DNA of 17,839 nt, taken from the NCBI GenBank assembly GCA_021795795.1, contig JAJYPA010000119.1, positions 1 to 17,839 on the forward strand. The letters run 5' to 3'. The notes beneath the pieces were generated by a model that was given only the letters and a program-made list of their open reading frames with translations, was not told the origin of the DNA and made no database searches. A program made the position numbers and the translations under genes. This DNA comes from Pseudomonadota bacterium. GTDB lineage: Bacteria > Pseudomonadota > Gammaproteobacteria > Halothiobacillales > Halothiobacillaceae. This document shows, one piece after another, positions 14,617 to 17,839 of the stretch (position 1 is the first letter of the stretch; the number at the start of each line of letters is the position of its first letter).

Positions 14617-14906
14617 GCATTGTCCCAGGGGGCTTTACGCGAGAACAGATCGCGCAGTCCCTCGTTCGGCTGCTCTGGCTGTTCCAGCAAATCCATTAGG
14701 GTTTGGTACTGACTTCCAGAAACCATGAATAGACGCTGGTCGAGCAAGGTCTGCTCGGCGGCCAAGCAGGCGCTGTCCAAAATGAAGTCTGTCAGGGATT
14801 TGTGCGCCACTTCAGCAGCACGGCGCAGCACGACTTCCTGTTCAGGCGTGGCGCGCAGCCCCAAACGGGCGGAACGAGTGGCAGGAGAAGACGCAATGGC
14901 AACCAT
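14613..14906 (-). CDS. DUF1778 antitoxin (TacA-like)
   Basis: A 97-residue ribbon-helix-helix antitoxin. The N-terminal part (ARLGLRATPEQEVVLRRAA, then EVAHKSLTDFILDSA) is the DUF1778 DNA-binding region. The C-terminal region around QYQTLMDLLEQPEQPNEGL, followed by LRDLFSRKAPWD, is the typical toxin-neutralising tail. ATG 14906 has GAGG upstream. The stop overlaps the toxin start by four bases. A pair of near-identical 11-mers lies just upstream (14921-14951) and is the likely autoregulatory operator. Confidence 0.87.
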   Translation of the reverse strand: MVAIASSPATRSARLGLRATPEQEVVLRRAAEVAHKSLTDFILDSACLAAEQTLLDQRLFMVSGSQYQTLMDLLEQPEQPNEGLRDLFSRKAPWDNA

Positions 14907-14920
14907 ATTGGTACCTCGTT

Positions 14921-14951
14921 TGTTAGTTCAATCGTCAAAATGTTAGTACAA
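14921..14951 (-). promoter_or_regulatory. Operator repeats of the DUF1778/GNAT module
   Basis: TGTTAGTTCAA (14921-14931) and TGTTAGTACAA (14941-14951) are direct repeats with one mismatch, exactly 20 bp apart, about two helical turns. They begin 15 bp upstream of the antitoxin ATG in an AT-rich stretch that would hold its promoter. RHH antitoxins bind such tandem sites, so autoregulation is likely. Confidence 0.55.
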
Positions 14952-15003
14952 ATGACTCACAGAATCTAGCTGAAGTGAGTGGCCATCTGGGAAAAACGTG
15001 CCT

Positions 15004-15033
15004 GGTATGATCGCAACGGCTGCTTGCTATACC
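15004..15033 (+). promoter_or_regulatory. Conserved promoter/operator element, copy 5 (before parA-parB)
   Basis: The most diverged copy. GATCGC (15009-15014) and TGCTATACC-type TTGCTATACC (15024-15033) are retained at exactly the spacing of copies 1-4, while the bases between differ. It ends 32 bp before the parA ATG, similar to copies 1 and 3. It links partition to the control of the transfer genes. Confidence 0.55.
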
Positions 15034-15065
15034 ACTTCAGGGTACCAAACAGGAGACTGAAACAA

Positions 15066-15908
15066 ATGAAGCTCTTTGCATTCGCGAATCAGAAGGGTGG
15101 TGTGGGCAAAACCACGCTGGCCGTTCACATGGCAATCCACGCCCACAACATGGGGTTTCGGGTACTGCTGGTGGATCTGGACCAACAGGGAAGCAGCACG
15201 TTTCTTTTAACGGGGGATGGCGAGCGGCACCAGACAGATAAAAGTACGGCACTTGACCTCTGGTACCCTGATCGGGGAATCCCAGTGCAGCCGTCGCCCA
15301 TATTTGGTTTCGACTTCCTCCAGGCCTCGGCGGCCCTCGATGCTGTGGATGGCTCTGATAGCATGACGACACAATCCGCTGTCATGGCTTTGCGGCGGCT
15401 GGAACTGCTGGATTATCACCTGGTCGTGGTGGACTGTCCTCCGGCTCCCGGCGTGCGCCAGATTGCGCCCTTGCTGGTAGCGGACAAAGCGGTCGCCCCG
15501 GTGACACCTGATCTGCTGGGAACGCAGGGGCTGGTGGCCCTTGTGCAAACGTACACGACCATGATCCGCCCCGTAAATCCAAAACTGGAACTCCGGGTAC
15601 TCATCAATCGCCTCAAGGCGAATTCCTCCAGAAATCACACCATTGCGGAAGAGCTGGCCAATGGGTTTTCTGACATAGTGAGCCCCTGGTGGCTTTTCGA
15701 TCGGGAGGACGTTCGTACCGGGTTGCTTCATGGGAAGCCGCATTGGGAGGTTTGCCGGGACGAGGCCCAAAGGAATGCCTGGTACCAGGCATTCGACAGC
15801 CTGTTACAGGATGTGCCGAATGACGAAGACGAGCCGGGCAGCCAGGAGGTGGCCGAGCCGGAGGATGCGGAAGATCTCCTGGATGCGGGGCCAAGAGGTG
15901 CGGCATGA
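15066..15908 (+). CDS. parA: ParA-family partition ATPase
   Basis: A 280-residue deviant-Walker ATPase that would move plasmid or element DNA over the nucleoid. Deviant Walker A KGGVGKTT is at residues 10-17. LLVDLDQQGSS follows as motif A', and LVVVDCPPAPG as Walker B. There is no N-terminal DNA-binding domain, so it resembles the short IncC/Soj-like class. The acidic tail after about residue 255 is unusual. ATG 15066 is preceded by AGGAGA; a longer in-frame start at 14979 would run through the promoter-like element and is rejected. It overlaps parB by four bases (ATGA). Confidence 0.92.
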   Translation: MKLFAFANQKGGVGKTTLAVHMAIHAHNMGFRVLLVDLDQQGSSTFLLTGDGERHQTDKSTALDLWYPDRGIPVQPSPIFGFDFLQASAALDAVDGSDSMTTQSAVMALRRLELLDYHLVVVDCPPAPGVRQIAPLLVADKAVAPVTPDLLGTQGLVALVQTYTTMIRPVNPKLELRVLINRLKANSSRNHTIAEELANGFSDIVSPWWLFDREDVRTGLLHGKPHWEVCRDEAQRNAWYQAFDSLLQDVPNDEDEPGSQEVAEPEDAEDLLDAGPRGAA

Positions 15909-17221
15909 AAGAATCGTTATTGAAGGGGATCAACCTGGGGTCTGTGGGGGCGGCGCTTCGGGCGAACCCGGAAGATCTGGGGAAGCCGGTTCTGGCGGCC
16001 CTGTACCTGACGCTGGAGTCCATCCACCCCGACCCGAACCAGCCGCGTCACCTGAGACTAGAGGATGCGGAAGAGGCCCAGGCGCTCGATGCGTTGGCCG
16101 CTAGCATCCTGCAACACGGGGTACTCCAACCTATCGCCGTTGAGGAACTGGAACGGGGAAAGTATCAGATCATCGCCGGAGAGCGGCGCTGGCGGGCGGC
16201 CAAATTAGCCCAGGAAAGCGGCCAGAAATGCGCTCGCAAGGGCTATGATCTCAGTCGTATCCCTGCCATCATTGCGCAATCGGGGAGCTCTGCTGATCGG
16301 TTGGAGATGCAGTTGGTAGAGAACCTGGCCAGGGCGGACATGAAAGACGATGACGTGGCCACCGCTGTGCAGACGCTGTTGGATACGCTCCAGGTGAGCA
16401 ACAGGGAGCTTGCCAGGCGTCTGGGGCGTTCGGAGGGCTGGATTCGACGGGCATTGGCAACGGGGAGCAGCGACGCGCGGCAAATTGCCGGACGGATTCG
16501 GGTTCCTCTGGAAGCCGTTGGTGCTACCGAAATGCAGCGATTGATCGCCTGGAAAACCGATCCCGACAGGGCATACCTGCTCGATACCGTGGCGGAGAGG
16601 GTGCAAAACGGAACGACGTTTGCTCGCCGGCTACTGGATGAGCTGGACAAGCGCCATAGAATCGAGTCCCTGTATCCAAATCTCAAGGGGCGCAATCTGC
16701 CGCTGGAAGACCTGGAGTTTGTGGTGGGGCATCTGGAAGACCATGATCCCGCCCGACAGGCCAGGGCGCACCGGATTCTGGCGGGACTGCCCGAGTCGGC
16801 CGATAACGGGCCTGCCGACAGCACGCCTGCTGGTCTGTCGGAGCCATCGAGATCTGTATGGGGCGGCGAGGCGGCCCCGGCGCCGCATGAGGTGACTATC
16901 GGGACGATCCGCGAAGGGAGGGTCCCTGCGGAGAGTATTGCGCAAGTCTCCATTACAGACTCCGCGCGCTCTCTGGAAGACGATGCTGGCGGTAACGAAG
17001 CTAAGGAACAGGAAGATGTCTACGTACCCGTGCAGGAACCGGTCCCGGAGCGCCACGTCGGTGGGGAGTCGGGGGGCAGGAATCCCGAAGAAGCTCCCGA
17101 CATGATGGTGCGCTTGCCATTGACGCTTGTGCAGCGTTTGCTGACGAAAGCGGCCATGTCTGTGCCAGTCTATGAGGCGGACGCACCACTGGTATTGATC
17201 GCCCTGGATCGTTTGCTGTGA
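15905..17221 (+). CDS. parB: ParB/KorB-like partition protein
   Basis: A 438-residue centromere-binding protein and probable CTPase clamp. The N-terminal ParB domain shows LESIHPDPNQPR, then GVLQPIAVEE, and the CTP-binding motif GERRWRAAKLA followed by MQLVENLARADM. The helix-turn-helix is SNRELARRLGRSEGWIRRAL. A Pro/Glu-rich linker of about 100 residues precedes a short conserved-looking end (VRLPLTLVQRLL then LVLIALDRLL), perhaps the dimerisation part. It is longer than chromosomal ParB (about 290) and nearer in size and layout to plasmid ParB/KorB proteins. A KorB-like role as transcriptional regulator of the transfer genes is possible but inferred. It is coupled to parA. Confidence 0.9.
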   Translation: MKESLLKGINLGSVGAALRANPEDLGKPVLAALYLTLESIHPDPNQPRHLRLEDAEEAQALDALAASILQHGVLQPIAVEELERGKYQIIAGERRWRAAKLAQESGQKCARKGYDLSRIPAIIAQSGSSADRLEMQLVENLARADMKDDDVATAVQTLLDTLQVSNRELARRLGRSEGWIRRALATGSSDARQIAGRIRVPLEAVGATEMQRLIAWKTDPDRAYLLDTVAERVQNGTTFARRLLDELDKRHRIESLYPNLKGRNLPLEDLEFVVGHLEDHDPARQARAHRILAGLPESADNGPADSTPAGLSEPSRSVWGGEAAPAPHEVTIGTIREGRVPAESIAQVSITDSARSLEDDAGGNEAKEQEDVYVPVQEPVPERHVGGESGGRNPEEAPDMMVRLPLTLVQRLLTKAAMSVPVYEADAPLVLIALDRLL

Positions 17222-17411
17222 TCCGTTGGTTATCCATTGGGTGGCAGAAGCGGTGGCACACCAGAGGGCTATCTACACGAGGATTGTGCTGCCCCAAGTG
17301 GCACACTGTTGTGCCAATCCACACACTTTCGCGTCCCTGACGGCATACTATCGGACCTCTATGAGACTGTTTATGAGATGTTTTTGTGTGCGGGCAAGGG
17401 GGTTTCCTGCA
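17222..17411. other. Non-coding arm between parB and the tRNA-derived core
   Basis: No gene is supported in this stretch. It holds a 7-bp inverted repeat (17299-17316) and a second copy of the sequence GTGGCACAC at 17253-17261. By position it would be the recombination arm (P arm) of an attachment site and could also carry the partition site. Confidence 0.45.
17299..17316. repeat. Perfect inverted repeat TGGCACA-CTGT-TGTGCCA
   Basis: A 7-bp stem with a 4-base loop. There is no T-run after it, so a Rho-independent terminator is unlikely. GTGGCACAC also occurs 45 bp to the left (17253-17261). It may be a binding site for ParB (parS), for an excision factor or for the integrase arm-binding domain. 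Confidence 0.4.
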
Positions 17412-17456
17412 CTGAAAATCCTCGTGTCGGCGGTTCGATTCCGTCCCTGGGCACCA
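17412..17456 (+). other. tRNA-Phe 3' segment: attachment-site core
   Basis: These 45 bases can be numbered exactly as a tRNA from the anticodon loop onward. They are loop CTGAAAA (anticodon GAA, Phe), 3' anticodon stem TCCTC, variable loop GTGTC, T stem GGCGG with loop TTCGATT and stem CCGTC, acceptor CCTGGGC, discriminator A and CCA. The 5' part of a tRNA is absent: the five bases before the loop (CTGCA) do not pair with TCCTC, and no GCCCAGG-like 5' acceptor strand is present at the proper distance. This is the pattern of an integration core shared with a chromosomal tRNA-Phe gene. The adjacent tyrosine recombinase supports it. Confidence 0.82.
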
Positions 17457-17462
17457 TATAAA

Positions 17463-17839
17463 TCAGGCGGTTACCATCTTTTTGGATAAAGCAAAAATGT
17501 GCGGTTGTGACGTATTTGTACCATGAGGACAGACCTTTTCCAGGATGCTCTCAATTTTTTCCGAATCCTCTGCGAGATGTGCCGGGGCCATGTGCGCATA
17601 GCCACGCACCATCTCGACCGATTCCCAACCGCCCATTTCCTGTAACCGCTCCCGGCTTGTGCCGGACTGGATATGCCAGCGTAAATCGGTAATCCCTGCC
17701 TTTTCCAACGCCTTTCGCCAAGCTTTGGTATTCGTCTGTTTCACCGGCTTCCCGCGATAAGTGAATACCTGGGTGAGATGCCTGCCTATCTGACGTTGCA
17801 GAATGGCAATGGCAGAGACGGCAATCGCCAGGAGCGCAC
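17463..17839 (-). pseudogene. int: Tyrosine recombinase (integrase), C-terminal part, catalytic Arg box deleted
   Basis: The minus-strand frame is open from the right window edge to TGA at 17463-17465, so the N-terminus lies outside. Recognisable parts are AILQRQIGRH, then VFTYRGKPVKQTNTKAWRKAL, and the terminal catalytic region LQEMGGWESVEMVRGYAHMAP, holding the GGW box and the nucleophile Tyr (YAH). Relatives have RWHDLRHTWASWH followed by V/IQ-x-GT between these; here RWH joins IQSGTS directly. About ten residues, including the H-x-x-R arginine, are missing in frame, and the junction sits on TGGCAT (17673-17678 on the minus strand). Without that Arg it should be inactive. Its 3' end lies 7 bp from the tRNA-derived core, the usual place of an integrase beside its attachment site. 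Confidence 0.8.

Noticed and set aside
14979..15065. N-terminal extension of parA
   Set aside because: It would cover the conserved element at 15004-15033. The KLFAFANQKGGVGKTT beginning after ATG 15066 is the normal ParA N-terminus.
17382..17456. A complete tRNA-Phe gene
   Set aside because: The 5' acceptor strand, D arm and 5' anticodon stem cannot be found at the required distances; only the 3' part fits.
1..17839. CRISPR array or complete insertion sequence
   Set aside because: No regularly spaced identical repeats with unique spacers and no transposase with terminal inverted repeats could be seen.

Overview
The window is a mobile-element backbone from a proteobacterium. It carries an almost complete P-type (Trb/VirB-like) conjugation apparatus, a parA-parB partition operon, two toxin-antitoxin modules and, at the right end, a site-specific recombination junction. 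Gene style, moderately high GC and a CCA-encoding tRNA-Phe fragment would fit Acidithiobacillus or a relative, but that is an impression, not proof. No relaxase, coupling protein (TraG/VirD4) or replication gene lies inside the window.

Layout. 1-579: mostly non-coding, with a truncated Phd/YefM-type antitoxin relic on the minus strand (283-420). 580-2519: a ribbon-helix-helix-like protein, trbB and an unidentified exported protein. 2681-5944: trbC, trbD, trbE. 6021-6356: an EexN-type entry-exclusion lipoprotein. 6443-8634: trbJ and trbL. 8706-9555: a small membrane protein and a phospholipase-D-like protein whose second half looks replaced. 9843-10390: a MazE/MazF-type TA pair on the minus strand, apparently cargo. 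10602-13963: trbF, trbG, trbI and a small protein. 14119-14906: a DUF1778/GNAT TA pair on the minus strand. 15066-17221: parA-parB. 17412-17456: the 3' part of a tRNA-Phe gene, from the anticodon loop to CCA. 17463-end: the C-terminal part of a tyrosine recombinase on the minus strand.

How it works together. TrbB and TrbE are the ATPases. TrbC is the pilin, TrbD and TrbL are inner-membrane parts, TrbJ is the VirB5-like component, and TrbF, TrbG and TrbI form the envelope-spanning core. EexN would block redundant entry. The sub-operons appear to be co-regulated: a 30-bp element of fixed geometry (GATCGC, 9-bp gap, then TGGCTATACC-like) stands 23-92 bp before five transcription units, four for transfer and one for partition. 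A second, different repeated element precedes the exclusion gene and the small membrane protein/PLD pair. TA modules and parAB would stabilise the element.

The junction order (parB, tRNA-Phe 3' segment, int pointing toward it) is what an attP site would show in a circular form. An attR next to a second element's integrase would look the same. The integrase reading frame lacks about ten residues, including the catalytic arginine of the H-x-x-R box.
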